Of a stretch of DNA of 64,000 nt, positions 44,367 through 55,838 are shown piece by piece; position 1 is the stretch's first letter, and each line of letters begins with the position of its first letter. This DNA comes from Aquanectria penicillioides (taxonomy: Eukaryota; Ascomycota; Sordariomycetes; Hypocreales; Nectriaceae). Position numbers and translations under genes: made by a program. The DNA lies in contig PYIU01000002.1 of the NCBI GenBank assembly GCA_003415625.1, positions 2,790,001-2,854,000 of the forward strand. Reading direction: 5' to 3'. The notes beneath the pieces are model-generated. The model saw only the letters and a program-made list of their open reading frames with translations, did no database searches and was not told where the DNA came from.

Positions 44367-44961
44367 ACGGCTATTGAGGGAAATTTCAAACCAAGTGGCA
44401 AATTGGGGGACCAGGGGTTTAGAGGTGAATTGTTATTTCTTTATCGGGGACTGACATCTGTTACATGACTTCAGAATTGTTTGTATGAATACTCAGTGGA
44501 TATTTTGGCTATCTGGTCCTAGGTTCACGGTCATTCGTTTTCAAGGCGAGGCAGTTGGGTAGTGTTTGCATTAGTACCATTGTTTTAAGGGATCGCAAAG
44601 ACATCTAGAAATCTGGCTAGGTTTGTTCAAAGGCATCAATATTCAAAGAGACGAAACCCAGAGCCTAAGATTATGGAGCGAAGAACCCCAAACTAAACCG
44701 TTACTCCTTCTGACTTTGAATAACCCAATTGTTGTGCCTGACGGGAGTGGCTCGACAGGTTCGGTGCGAGGTTGAGCATACTAAACACCATACCGCACCC
44801 ATGCCAAGTTATGCTCTTATGTCATTCCACAACCATTCTTGCCCTTTCATGTAAGTCATATATTGCCAGTAGATCCTAACGAGTGGTGAACAGGACACAC
44901 GCGGCGAAAACTTCTTATCGTTCTCACCTTGGAGGACTGTTGTAAAATGGGAAGCGGCTAG
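44367..44961. other. intergenic between convergent permease and small secreted protein genes
   Basis: Contains only 3' flanking sequence of the two genes. No feature seen. Confidence 0.5.
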
Positions 44962-45261
44962 TCAATAAGCCGGAATCGATGTGATTGTCCTCGTGTCACA
45001 CAGCCCAAGCGACGTTCTCACCTCCCCTGGCAATGGGCCTTTACTGACGTCAAAGGTTGTGAATGGAACAAAGTAGAAACACCACGATGTTCCATTGGCG
45101 CAATACCCATAGTCGCAGGAGATAGAAGATGAAGGAGTTGCCATGCTCGCCGAGTGGGTGATTGCCGCTGTTGGGGGATTTGACATAGTGGGTTCAACAC
45201 ATGCTAGAGTGGCAACTGTCGTGAATATCACGAGGATGGCGCATGAATCGAAGAGAAACAT
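44962..45261 (-). CDS. small secreted cysteine-containing protein
   Basis: A 99-residue protein from an ATG at 45261. The N-terminus MFLFDSCAILVIFTTVATLAC is a good signal peptide, ending near Ala/Cys 20-21. A Thr/Ser/Pro-rich spacer follows (SNPPTAAITHSASMATPSSS), then a compact domain with C-x-Y-x-Y-C (ISCDYGYC), SWCFYF, a TTFDVSKGPLPGEVRTSLGLC segment and a short tail. Five Cys remain after cleavage if residue 21 is counted. The PG-E-x-R-T-x-LG-x-C ending looks like a conserved small fungal secreted family, from memory only. A GTGAGA inside the last third could be read as a donor, but using it would delete the conserved-looking end. Role unknown; effector-like proteins of this size are common but nothing here proves interaction with a host. 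Confidence 0.6.
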   Translation of the reverse strand: MFLFDSCAILVIFTTVATLACVEPTMSNPPTAAITHSASMATPSSSISCDYGYCANGTSWCFYFVPFTTFDVSKGPLPGEVRTSLGLCDTRTITSIPAY

Positions 45262-45698
45262 GATGCTGGATTTGGGCAATCTACAGCTGCTGGTTTGATG
45301 ATTGTGTAGAATAAAAAGCTGACTGGGTGCCAGTGTTTTATATAAACCCCCTAGGGCGGCGTCTGTGGTACATATCAGTTGGTCGGGGCAAGGTGCTGTG
45401 CTCTCCCAAGGAAGAAATAGAGGTTAATAAGCGAAGATTTTCTAGCTCGATTTGATCTGCCGACTCCCGAAACCGAGAAATGAAGGAATTTTGTGCAACG
45501 TGAGATTGAATCTTTGTCTCATGCTAATGCCTGCCAAACCGTCTCGAATATTGTTCTAGAAACCAACGGATATATGCAAAATAGGATGAGGTTCGTATCT
45601 AGGAGAGAGTCTATCGATTTCTTTCCTGGTGCTAGCTATATGCTTCAAAAATCCAACGGAATGGCCCTTCATAGACATTTCCCACACGAGAAACTCGT
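45262..45698. other. short intergenic region; nothing seen
   Basis: Holds the promoter of the small secreted protein gene (left) and the 3' side of the MAPEG gene. No feature beyond that. Confidence 0.5.
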
Positions 45699-46325
45699 CT
45701 AGTTTGCCACTGCCCTGTTCGCAGCCTTAATCCAGAGCGTCATCGTGAGCACAATGCCCGTCACCCACGTCATACTGCGCAGAGCTGCACGCTTGCGGTT
45801 TGTGCACACCCAGATGTAGGCGACGTTGTAGACGATGCGGCTGGCAACGTAGCCCAGGGTTAGGAAGTTGAGGGTGCCAACTGTGACGCCCGTGATATTG
45901 GCGGCCACGACGCCAGCAGCATAGAAGCCGAGCGTTTCGAAACCGTTCTCCGAGGCGGCCTTGGCGCGAAGGATGCGCTGCTTGGTCTACTCGGGCGTCA
46001 ACGAAAATGAAAACGAGGCGAAAAAGAAGACAAAGAATGGGACAAGGAAGTGGGAGGGGACCGGTATGACTGACCATTTTATCGAGTGCCTCAGAGCTTG
46101 AAATATTCTCTCCATGGCTGCGTGGGTTGGCATTGTCGTAGTGTATCCGTGATGAGAGAATCGAGTACATGTGCGGCACGGCTGTGGTGAGGAAGACAGC
46201 AGGAACCTGAGAGGATTGATTATTATCGGCCCAGTTCCTACGATCGGCATTTGGAAGGAACAGCGACTTACCGTGTAGTACGAGTAGTTCCGGGAAACAT
46301 CAAGGCCGAGTAATGAGTCCATCAT
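45699..46325 (-). CDS. MAPEG-family membrane protein
   Basis: A small four-helix membrane protein of the MAPEG family (membrane-associated proteins in eicosanoid and glutathione metabolism). In fungi these are mostly microsomal glutathione-transferase-like or of unknown substrate. The model gives 157 residues, typical for the family. Exons are 46325-46272, 46206-46075 and 45986-45699, all in phase 0, with GTAAGT and GTCAGT donors. Hydrophobic segments are YSYYTVPAVFLTTAVPHMYSIL, GFETLGFYAAGVVAANITGV, LNFLTLGYVASRIVYNVAYIWV and MTWVTGIVLTMTLWIKAA. The RILRAKAASENGFETLGFYAAGV stretch matches the conserved family core (basic-acidic loop E-N-x-F/E followed by a helix), and the ASRIVYNVAYI segment corresponds to the R-x-x-Y-x-x-x-Y motif. 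Family call is good; the enzyme activity is not established. Confidence 0.82.
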
Positions 46326-47035
46326 GGGCTTAAGTAGAGGGGGCTTGTTCTCGTAGGTGAGTTGGAAGTGTCAGGAAGTGGTTGTTGAAGTGCAATTTGG
46401 CAAGTTCTAACAAATGGTTGATGTCGGGGTTTATTAAGAAAATATCTCGCGGTTTCAACTTCTCAACAATGAATATGATTTTCGTGCCGGAGGTCATGAA
46501 TTAAATAATAATGCCGTCTCCGAGGCCTCCTTGTCATGGGAGCCCGCCAGGCGCCCGAGATTGAGAACATGTTAGATTAACATAACGCATGGTTCTTGCT
46601 GGGGGCTTTGTTGGGCGCTATAGCGGGATCCACCTCAACATCGTGTCGGTCGGCCTGATTATATAATTGCTATTTTAGAATCGTCACTTCGGCTCTCAGT
46701 ATTTGTACCCGTGCTCATACGAGTATCCTGTTCTTGGTGTCTTGTTGAGGAATTGTCCACAATGGGCGCCTCTTCAGACCGAAAGGTTGGTGAGTCGGCG
46801 ACAACCATAGCACCGACGGAGGGAAGGGATGACCACATTTTTGGGGTATGGACTAGGGAACACGCCAAGACATCGCAGCTACATCACTTTGAGTAAGATG
46901 GGATAGTTCGCTTGTTCTGTGGACCTGGTCAAGATTATTTATGTAGGTAGGCAGCAGCTGGGAGAAAATTAAGTGAGTGAAAAAAAAAGGAAACAAGACG
47001 TTTGGGAGAAAAATGACAAAAAGTGCAAAAAGAGA
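46326..47035. other. intergenic; nothing seen
   Basis: The MAPEG promoter occupies the left part. Short frames near 46659-46896 overlap on both strands and show no domain. Confidence 0.5.
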
Positions 47036-47106
47036 GGTCTCAGAGGGAGTCGAACCCTCGCTGGCGGAATCAGAATCCGCAGTCATAACCGTTAGACCAT
47101 GAAACC
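47036..47106 (-). tRNA. tRNA-Gln (anticodon CTG)
   Basis: The 71-base minus-strand sequence folds as a standard tRNA. The 7-bp acceptor stem is GGTTTCA with TGAGACC (one G-T pair). The anticodon arm is GCGGA-TTCTGAT-TCCGC, placing CTG at positions 34-36, which reads the Gln codon CAG. The T arm is GAGGG-TTCGACT-CCCTC, and the D arm contains TCTAACGGTTATGA. There is no intron. TTCGACT in the T loop supplies the internal B box. Confidence 0.93.
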
Positions 47107-47729
47107 ATGGGAATTTGATGTCTGAGGCTGGCTACAATTCCCTCAAAAAGCAAGTGCCAAGGGGCTAGTGGGCAGCCGAAGTAACTAACCAGGCCTACTG
47201 GTAGGTACGGAGTAGTCTCTTAGTTCCTTTCCTTCTTCCCCAAAAAATGGTGTCTTCGCAGTCGACAATGAAGCTTGGCTCTACATGACGGCTGTGGCTT
47301 TATTCAAGTTTACGCTCTCAACTTTATATTCTCGTCACCGTGACAACAATGGACCTGGTTATTAGAACCTGGAAGAGTTGGATGAATCTGTTTGTTTGTT
47401 TTTTGCCCTAGTTTTCTAGCTCTCGGTATCTTCGCCCAAGTTTCCGCATGCCTTTCGACAGACTGCCCTCGGTCACGAAGCTGAATCAAAAAATATATAC
47501 GTAGAATGTGAAAAAGAAAAGACTCTAGACTCATGCATGTGCTATTTTTCTGGGTACTGTCCAAAAAAGAAAAAACGACCAACCCAAATTCGAACGCCTT
47601 CAATTCCGGCGTTCAAAATCCTCCTCGAACAGATCTGAGCTTAGACTCGGGTATCTCCCTGAAACTTCCACCCCGCCAAACAATAACGATATTTCGTATT
47701 CACACGCCCAAGGCAGAGGCACTTCCGCT
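47107..47729. other. intergenic; nothing clear
   Basis: Contains the tRNA upstream flank, a TACGGAGTA motif at 47206-47214 and the 3' flank of the GH16 gene. No gene seen. Confidence 0.5.
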
Positions 47730-48785
47730 TTAAGCAAGGAAGGGCTTGGGGACGAACCCGCGCTTGGTGGTGTAGTTGCCCGAGGTCGAGTTGCCAGGGA
47801 CGGTGTAGTTGGTGCCGCCCTGCTGGTAGACCTTGATGGAGTTGATGAGCCAATAGGCCTCAGCGAACTCGGCGGGGTTGGCAGAGACGAACTCCTTGCA
47901 AGTCTTGCCCTGGGCCTTGGCGGAGCAGGTGGCGTCGTTGGACCAGACGGAAGAGTCGCCGGCCCAGTCACCGCAGAAGGTGGTGTCGAAGACCAGGTTG
48001 TTGTTCTTGAAGTGCTCGCTAATGCTGCAGGTGGAGCCGCCATTGAAGCGGGCGAGGGGCAGGCCCCAGCTGGAAGGGCTGGGCCTGGAGCTGTTGATGT
48101 CGGAGGGGATACTGCTGCGGGTGAAGAACCAGACGGAGATGCTGGAAGAAGTCCACTCCATGGCATAGACGCCACCGCCGTTCTCGTTGAAGTTGGTGCC
48201 GTAGTTGTTGGTACTGCCGGTGTTCTGGCCGCAGCCGCTGTGGGCGTCGTCCTTGTTGCAGTTGGCCTCCTTCAGGGTGGTGGAGCTCATGGAACCCTGG
48301 TTGTTGATAGAGCAACCGGAGCTGGTGTGGAGGGTAACGACGTTGGAGGACTGGGAGTTGACACCCTCGATGATGTCAATCTCGCCAGAGGCAGGCCAGT
48401 TGGGACCGAAGAACCACATGGCAGGCCAGACACCGCAGATGCTGCCGGGCATGTGGGCAATATCGGCGATGAAGAGACCCTTAGACCAGGACTTGTTGGA
48501 AGTGACACGGACAGACTGGCGGCCGTTGGAAGGGTTGGCAGTGGTGTGGTCGACGCCCATGTAGATGGATCCGTTGTGGTATCCGGCGAGGCCAGCCTGG
48601 TTGGCGGTGTTGGCGTCGACATACTCGACAAAGCCGTGAGTAGGATCAGCCTCGTCGAAGAAGTCAAACTCGCGGAAGAAGTTTGTAGAGTCGTAGGTGG
48701 TCTGGAGAGCATAGTTGGTGGTGATGGTGGCTTGGGCAACTCCAGCGAGAGCCGAGAGGCCGAGGAAGAGGGTGGAAGAGTGCAT
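47730..48785 (-). CDS. secreted GH16 endo-1,3(4)-beta-glucanase
   Basis: A secreted glycoside hydrolase of family 16 that should cut mixed-linked or 1,3-beta-glucans, in the cell wall or outside the cell. The single exon gives 351 residues from the ATG at 48785. The first ~19 residues are a signal peptide ending in AQA. The catalytic motif SGEIDIIEGVN gives Glu135 as nucleophile, Asp137 as helper and Glu140 as acid/base, in the ExDxxE pattern. It is preceded by GVWPAMWFFGPNWP, typical of the fungal 1,3(4)-glucanase subgroup. Cys pairs (SGCS, NCNK...SGCG, GSTCS, TFCGDW, ATCSAKAQGKTC) suggest disulfides. Several N-glycosylation sites are present. No GPI signal, membrane anchor or binding module is seen, so it is probably soluble. 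Family call is confident; wall remodelling or nutrition cannot be separated by sequence. Confidence 0.93.
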   Translation of the reverse strand: MHSSTLFLGLSALAGVAQATITTNYALQTTYDSTNFFREFDFFDEADPTHGFVEYVDANTANQAGLAGYHNGSIYMGVDHTTANPSNGRQSVRVTSNKSWSKGLFIADIAHMPGSICGVWPAMWFFGPNWPASGEIDIIEGVNSQSSNVVTLHTSSGCSINNQGSMSSTTLKEANCNKDDAHSGCGQNTGSTNNYGTNFNENGGGVYAMEWTSSSISVWFFTRSSIPSDINSSRPSPSSWGLPLARFNGGSTCSISEHFKNNNLVFDTTFCGDWAGDSSVWSNDATCSAKAQGKTCKEFVSANPAEFAEAYWLINSIKVYQQGGTNYTVPGNSTSGNYTTKRGFVPKPFLA

Positions 48786-49245
48786 GGTTGCTGGTGTGTA
48801 GAGATTCTCTCTGTGGTGTGTCTATGGGGGCAAGTTTGGAAAAATGATTGTAAGTTGTTGCTGAAAAAGTGAAGCCAGTCACTTGGTTCTTGCAACGGGT
48901 ACTTGAAGTTGTCAAGTATAACAAGTTGTGAATCGTTAGATCGTCAAGGAGGGACTGCGATGCTGCAACACACGAAAAGGAAGGGTTGCAAAGGAAGGGG
49001 TCTCTTTTTTAAAAGGGAGCGCAGTTGAGTCGATACAATAAAAGATGGGTTTATTGTGTGCAAACGGGCAAATGAGTGCGTGTGGTTGGGTAACAATGAA
49101 CAATGTGTGCTCAGATCTCTAGTCAATAGAGACGCAAATGGGAACAATGCAAATGCAATGCAATGGACGGCGTGCCAGCTGCCGGAAGGATTGAACGGCA
49201 AGGTGACCAGACCCTTAAGGGAGTGAGGGGGGAAGTGAGGAGAGG

Positions 49246-49252
<7 letters not shown>

Positions 49253-49278
<26 letters not shown>

Positions 49279-49279
49279 A
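49253..49279. repeat. (GA)n microsatellite
   Basis: About 13 GA units in the upstream region of the GH16 gene. Confidence 0.75.
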
Positions 49280-49513
49280 CGCGATACCAGACGCTGACGA
49301 GTGCTGAAAAGCGAGACACGCAGCCTCGAGGGGGAATGCGAGCCATCTATATAGCATGCGCCCATACCACGGCACTCAGACACGAGGGAAGCCGGATGGT
49401 GGGCATGTAAGTGACGGACGCCCCCTGGATCCTGGATCGATGCAGCCAACACGGCCAACCCGCAAGCCTCATGTTAGAAACTAGAGCTGGCGCTAGGGTG
49501 AAGGCGGGAGGGC

Positions 49514-49557
49514 GTGTGGGAGGCGTGTGGGAGGCGTGTGGGAGGCGTGTGGGAGGC
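49514..49557. repeat. 11-bp minisatellite GTGTGGGAGGC x4
   Basis: Four identical 11-base units in tandem, with partial copies on both sides. The G runs could form secondary structure. The 11-base unit is not a multiple of three, which argues against coding. Confidence 0.85.
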
Positions 49558-49840
49558 GTGTCGATGAGCCGCACCTCTCGCGAGTCAGAAGTCGAGATGG
49601 TTTCTTTGTGTGTTTGCTTTACCCACACACACCATGCAGGCACCCAGATAGCACACCCCCCAAAGGCCCTTCTTTCCCTTCGGATTGGATGGCCCCTTGA
49701 AGGGCCCTTGGATCCTAAAGGGAGGCCCTTTGAACCTGGCCCTCTTTGGGCCTACGTTTTTCTGCTTTTTGTGCTTTTGGTTCTTTTGGTTCTTTTTGGT
49801 AAAGAGGCCAACTGAGCGAACCAGCATGCAAGCCTCCCCA

Positions 49841-49868
49841 GCCGCCGCCGCCGCCGCCGCCGCCGCCT
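49841..49868. repeat. (GCC)n trinucleotide repeat
   Basis: Nine GCC triplets. A minus-strand frame would read polyGly and a plus-strand frame polyAla; neither sits in a supported gene. Confidence 0.8.
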
Positions 49869-51538
49869 CCTCCGTTCCCGATCTGACAAAGTCCGTTGCC
49901 ATCAGATACACCCTTGTTCCTGGATCCTTTCTCTAGTGTGTCTGGCAGTGGCTGGATGGGACAGCAAGAAGCTGCCCATCTCTGGCCCAATCTTGGGCGC
50001 ATCTCAATTGCATCTCAGGCTCATCTTGGGTCCATCTGGGCGAATCACCAAACTCACTCCGTCCGGCCCTGTTGCTGCTGCTGCTACTCCTCCTACTGTT
50101 GGAGGGGCAATGCGAACGCAATTCCAAGAGCCCCATCCATTAAAGTTTTTTGCTCTAGAGGCGAGGCCAAAGTTACGTACGTGCTGCGCGCCTGGGTTCC
50201 GTAGTCGTCGTCGACCGTCTTGCGCATGGATCGATGGTGGCTCAGGAACACGAGAGGTCTAGGACGCGGTAAGACGGAGGCGGCATGTGGCCTGGACCAT
50301 GAGCCGGGTAATCCAAGTCAGTCAGTCTACCAGGCCCGTATCTGACGAGGGTCCTCCAGGGCCTCCCGGGGCGTCGAGGGTCTCATTCCTACAGCGCTGG
50401 GGCGATCTTTGACAGGGGCAAGTGATGGCGATGTGCTAGAACGCCAGCGGGAAAGCCTACGTAGGGGTGCTGGCTAATGGAAGCTTTCGGAAGGGGAGAA
50501 GGAGGCTTGGGAGGGGAGCTTCACGCAAGGCTTCCCAGTACCCCACCGGTCCGGCTCGGTAGCGCCTTTGGCTGGCGCTGGCCAATGGAGATGGCGAGGC
50601 TGGGCATCATACCAGGCGCCAGGCCACCAGCTGCCCCAGAGCCCGCCGCGCGGAGCTGTCACTCGCTGGAATCCCATGCTTCGAAACAGCCGCTGAGAAA
50701 CCATCCGGGAACCGTCCGCCGCCAGAACGTGCGCGACCGACCCACTGCCCGATGAGCTTGGCGCTGTCTATTGTTACAGCCTGGCAGTAGTGTCCCAGGG
50801 ATGAGCCAGAGGCAGCCTCTCCAACCATCCCATTGGGAAGTCGGGCCCTCGTCTTTGTCCCCTGTGCTCTCCACCACTCCAACTCATGTTCATCCACACG
50901 CACGAATGCAAACACTCAAGGGGGACCGGCCCCATCAGAGGGACGCGTGGATGTCTTGCGAGTGAGCGAAAAAAAAAAAAACAGAAGAAAAAATCCGTCC
51001 ATTCATTCCACAGAACCAGGACCAAACGAGAAAAGAGAGGTCAAGAAAACAACTCACCAGCAAACGCAACACCGCCTAAAGCCGTGACGAATCCCTCCAT
51101 GAATCCCATCCCCCCTCTCTCCACACAGGCAGCCCTAACGCTTCAAGGGTAGCGGTCCTATGTCGGTACGCTGCTCCCGAAGACGAGGGCAGGGGCTCTC
51201 TCAGAAGGCTCTGCTGCCAGGCCCCCCGATGTCGATAATGCAGTCTGTTAAGCACCGAAGGCTACGCTGACAACAAGATAAAAGTCGGGCACGTATACAG
51301 GAGAGACAGACGTGGGAAAGGCCAAGACAAAAATGGCAAGAGGGGGTGGATTGAGGTGGGATGAGAATGCAACGGATGATACGATGCTAGCTCAGCTGTC
51401 TTGAAACGGTGATCAACACCTAAAACGAAACGCTCTTCTCCAACTTGGTCAACTCTAACATCAGCATCATCCCAGTTCCTCACTCTCCTCCTCAAAGGCG
51501 ACCGCGCAAAGCTCAGGCAGGATACACGCGGGCGCGAA

Positions 51539-51562
51539 AGCACACACACACACACACACACA
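51539..51562. repeat. (CA)n microsatellite
   Basis: Eleven to twelve CA units followed by TCATG, in gene-free DNA. Confidence 0.8.
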
Positions 51563-54351
51563 CTCATGCACCCCCCCCAAAAAAAAGAAGATAACCACTG
51601 ACGGGGGAGACAGAACCATCATGTGGACTGGACTTTGTCCTTACATGCGTAATATTCGACCGTGTTGAAGATGTGGGCTTTCTTTTTGGCCCTTTCCCTC
51701 TTGGCATTCTCCTTGCCTCCTGGACCTTGTCGCCAGTTCACACTCTCTTTGGTTTGTCCACACGACTTGTGCATGCTACGTACACACTCACTACGTAGGC
51801 GCTTGCGTGGTGATTGTCCACTGGAGATTCGTGCATATCTCTAGAGTGGGAAAGAAAGAATCATCATCATCATCATCATTATCGTCACCACCATAGGAAA
51901 AAGTTTCAAGCGGATTAACTGTCACAAAATCTATTTGGCGTCCTCTCCATCTACGGACTTCACCAAAACGAACCAGGCAAGAGGATGGCTCTCGTGTAAC
52001 AAAGAGCACGCACTCGCATTGGCAGTTGACCGACTCTCCAAACCTCCGAGCCACGGACACGAAAATCCTGCCTCTTGCTTCTCCTCTCACCCCACCACCC
52101 ACCTCCGCAGATCATCCATCCCTTGACCTGGCCTGGGGCCCGGACCTTGGCCTCCCAACCCGGGCCACTCACGGCTCCTTGCGCCTTGGCCAGGTCTCTC
52201 TCCCAGCCACTGTCACCGCAACAGTCTCAGAAGAGCCCTCTTTTTCTCGCCTCTCCCATTCCTTCTCACCGTTCATGGCGCTTCCGAATAGATTAATAGC
52301 CGCGCCCAGTTAAGACCTGGTTTTACCTCTTTGGGCAATCTTCGCCTTTGCCGACGAACGGTCATGCACCTGGCCTCCTCAGTGCGCTCATCCATTCTCC
52401 ACTTGCAAACTGTCGATCCAGTCGCCATGCGCATCCATCCAAACCTGGATCTCTTTGGCATGCGCCGTCGCCATCGTTGCCGCCTTGGTGGGAACACCCC
52501 GACTGAATACGGGCTTTCAAGCCCGGTCAAAGGCGCCTAACCGATCCTCTCAACCTCCCCCGCTTAGTAAAAATACGATGGAGAATAGAACAATGCATTG
52601 TCATGCAAACTGCACGTCAAAGGCAAAGTTGCGCAACCCGTTCGAAAGAGGCGTTACGCTTTTCGAGATCGCACTCACGTCCCGCATGTCAGTCAGGCGC
52701 CTGAGGGATCCGTCTCCCGCATTGCCTCTTTGGGATGGGGTAGCGTCAGGGGAGGCGGAGGCGGAGGCGGAGGGGGCGCCCCATTCTAAACGCTCCGTGT
52801 CTGGCGCGCGGTTCACCAGAATCCATCCAAACAGAACAAAGGAACCATCCTGACATCGTAACCGCCGCTGCCCGACATCGAGTTGATGAAAATAGCTCTT
52901 TGCTGGAATCCTGTCGTCTTGCCGCGTCTCGTGCATGAAACAAGGCAAAACAAAATAAAACAAAACACAAGGAAGAAAACACATACACATGCTAGAGGGT
53001 GGCCATCGCGCTCCAAAAAAAGAACTTCTCACCCCCTCCCACTCCCTTCCAATAATAGGCATGTTTGGATTTGAGCTGGTTTCATCCCAGCTTCCTCCTC
53101 ATCCCACCGTCACGTCACGTTTTCAGCAGCAAACATTCTTTGTCATTGTCGATTATCTTCTCCCCTACTTCCCCCACTCTCCTCCCTAGGATCGCACTCT
53201 ATTCTTCTCGCCTGGGGTTTCAAGCTTCCTTCGCCTCCGTCCCCTCGATCGGCCGACGCCGGCGCCACTCCAAACCAGGCATTCCGGCAGCAAGGAGCCG
53301 AATCCCACGTCCGTGGACCGAGTGCCGGTCGACGCTGCAAGGGTTCCTTGCGGGGGGAGCTTTGTCTTGTCACACTGTTTGCCTCTGGTTGAATCCTTCC
53401 CTCGGCCTCCCCTGGGGGAGGGGGGAATCAGATAGATTATAGGGTAGCGAGCTATGGGCGTAGCCGCATATGCCTTGGGTGCCGCGACGAACGGCTCTTA
53501 GATTGGAGGCTCGCTTGCCATGGGCCGTTGACGTTTCGCTCGAATAGCGAGACCCGATCTTCACGTGCTGCATCAGGGATGCTGTCACTCGGCAAGTATC
53601 ACCATTGGTCCACTATCACGATGTATTTCGTATCATCTTAATATGGTTGACGTCTCCTCAGAAGCCACGATAAGTTTACTGTACATTCCTCCTCTACTCT
53701 GGGAGCGTGCGAGTTTCGGGCTCAACACGCCTCGTTATTCCATCATTCGCGGGCCGGTCCTCCAGTTCCAGCTCGTATCCTCCGTCCCGGGACATTGCAT
53801 CCTCGTTTCGAGCAATGCTGCCTTTCCGGCGCATCCCACCTGGCCCGATGTCACCCTTTGCCCTCACAGCCTCATCTCCTCTTACACCCCACGGGCCACA
53901 GAATGGAACCTTCCCTTTCCTCCCACTGCCCCCTTTTTCATCAATCAAAGAACACTAGTTCGTCCCATCTTGAAACAAGAAAATATGTCACAAAGCTCCC
54001 GTCCTTCTTCACAGAGTACCGTAACGCTGAACCTCCCCTTAAAGCCAGCTTCTATGCCAGGACCTGATCCCGGCCTACCTCTTCATCATGCCTTTCTAAA
54101 GCCTTGTCGCAAGTGGTATATGCATCCCAGAAAATGCTAAACGAAATACGCAGCGCCAAATCGATGCCATAGCAAAAAAGAAAACGAAGAAGAAAAAAGG
54201 TGAATAGGTGCGTCGCTAGCACCGACGGTGTCCGTCATGTCGAAATTAAAAGACGCGTCTGCCAACAAGGCGCCATGAGTGTCCAAGTGGCAGGCATTAT
54301 TCAAACAAATAAAGTGAGTCGCGGAGGTGGTTTGGGCTAGAACACTGAAAA

Positions 54352-55838
54352 TCATAGCTTGACCTTTTGGCCAGTGAGCTTGAACCAGATAACGGCGACC
54401 AGATCCTCCTTGAACCGTTCCCAGGGGTTTCTGTTCAGCCAGTAGCTGAATTCGCGGTAGTAGTACATCTCACCCCAGCAGTCGCGGCCCCATTCGCATC
54501 CAGCCATATTGACCAGGAAGTCCCGGTCATTGGTGTTGTAGTGAATTGGGTCATCAGGAGGATACTGCTCGTTCTCACCCATGTTCTGGTTGCATGCTCC
54601 TGGTGGGAAGCTGTTGATTTTACGTTGTGGTAGGAAGCCAACATGCTGTCGAATCCAGGGCTGTGTTGAATACAACTGCTGGAAAGCATCTTGTTCCTTG
54701 TGTCCCCATTCCATATGCCTCTGCTCATACATTACGGGGTCCCACCATACATCGAGCAGACGGTCTAACCACTGGCTGCGTCGAACAAAGAAGGAGCCCA
54801 AGTTGAACCCATCGCAATCCTGCGAGAGCATCAAGTTGACGGAGTTGACGTTTCCATCGCCTACAGGGCTAAGAGCATTGGGATCCAGCCAAGGCTCTTG
54901 GAAGGGGTGTGGGATGTTCTGAGGGTTGTATGCATTGATATCGCGATACACGTGGTTCTCGAGATTGTTGAAGATGTGGTCCTGGAGTGAGTACGACGGT
55001 TCCATCACCAATGTGTTTAGGTCGAGCCACCAAATCCTGATATGGGTCAGTTGACTTCTCGTAGGCTTGGCACGCGTGTCTGAGAAGCACTCACCATTCA
55101 GCCTTGGGATATTTGCGCAAGGTTGACCGGATGAAGTCCACCTTCTCCCAGCTCTCTCTCCACTCATGTGCATATTTCTTCTTTGTGCTCATGTCGACAA
55201 TCTCCAGGTCGTAACCCCATCTGGCCGCATATTTTCTCTTGTTCCGCACACTGTCACGTTCAATAGCCCATTCGCGGGCACCTTTCCACTCGGTGACGCC
55301 GCCTCCTACGTTGGCAGCTAGGATGATGACGAATTTATTACCGCCGCCGCCAAATGACGCTCTCCGCCAGAGATATACAAGTGCTGCAACATGTTTAGCA
55401 AAAGTAGGTTTGTCTTGGGATGGTGAACGACGTACGGGTATTGTAGAAGATGATTGTACTGAACAGCACGATCAATAGTATGAGCAATACTAGCTTGAGC
55501 CTTCCTCCCATCCGGCCATAAATGGATCGTATCCTGCCAGCTAGGGGCAACTTGCGAATCCATTGTCGTCCCCGGGTTAGTTTCTCTTTCTCGTGATAAG
55601 ACCCGTTGAATTGCGGAAGGCTACTCGATATGCGACGCATGTGGCGGGTGAGGAACCCTTTGTTTTGAGTTGAGAACGAAGGGTATCCGTTGGAGTTTTG
55701 ACGTCTAATCTTGGCCGATTCCCAAGCCACGGGCCCAGTATGCATAGTTGTAGGACTGGATCTGCCGCTATTCATGGTGAGCCCAGGACTTGCCCAGCCG
55801 CCACCTGGGATAGGCGACGGGCTGCGGGAGAGGGTCAT
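54352..55838 (-). CDS. MNN10: alpha-1,6-mannosyltransferase, Mnn10/GT34 type
   Basis: A Golgi type II membrane glycosyltransferase of family GT34 (GMA12/MNN10). It is expected to extend the alpha-1,6-mannan backbone on N-glycans as part of mannan polymerase II. Exons are 55838-55436, 55383-55095 and 55036-54352, about 458 residues. The introns are 52 and 58 nt and phases fit (junctions NTPLVYLW and KAEWIWWLDL). A Ser-rich cytosolic tail of about 110 residues precedes one membrane anchor (LKLVLLILLIVLFSTIIFYN, about 113-132). The catalytic region shows KFVIILAANVGGGV, RKYAARWGYDLEIVD, WESWEKVDFIRSTLRKYPKAEW-type helix, and the family metal/sugar motif WWLDLNTLVMEP. Downstream QDCDGFNLGSFFVRRSQWLDRLLDVWWDP and EQDAFQQLY are also conserved features. 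An in-frame ATG-less extension lies upstream. Confident. Confidence 0.9.

Larger units (their letters stand above)
48786..54351. other. 5.6 kb gene-free stretch with simple repeats
   Basis: I find no supported gene. Repeats are (GA)n at 49253-49279, an 11-bp minisatellite at 49514-49557, (GCC)n at 49841-49868 and (CA)n at 51539-51562. A TC-rich, pyrimidine-biased section from about 52,060 to 53,200 has only short frames. The first few hundred bases hold the GH16 promoter. Confidence 0.5.

Noticed and set aside
45018..45060. GTGAGA inside the small secreted protein as an intron donor
   Set aside because: Using it would remove the Cys-containing conserved-looking ending, and the unspliced frame reaches a natural stop.
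48012..48872. 286-codon plus-strand open frame rich in Gly/Val/Glu
   Set aside because: It lies opposite the GH16 glucanase with its intact ExDxxE motif, and its composition is that of a reversed coding strand.
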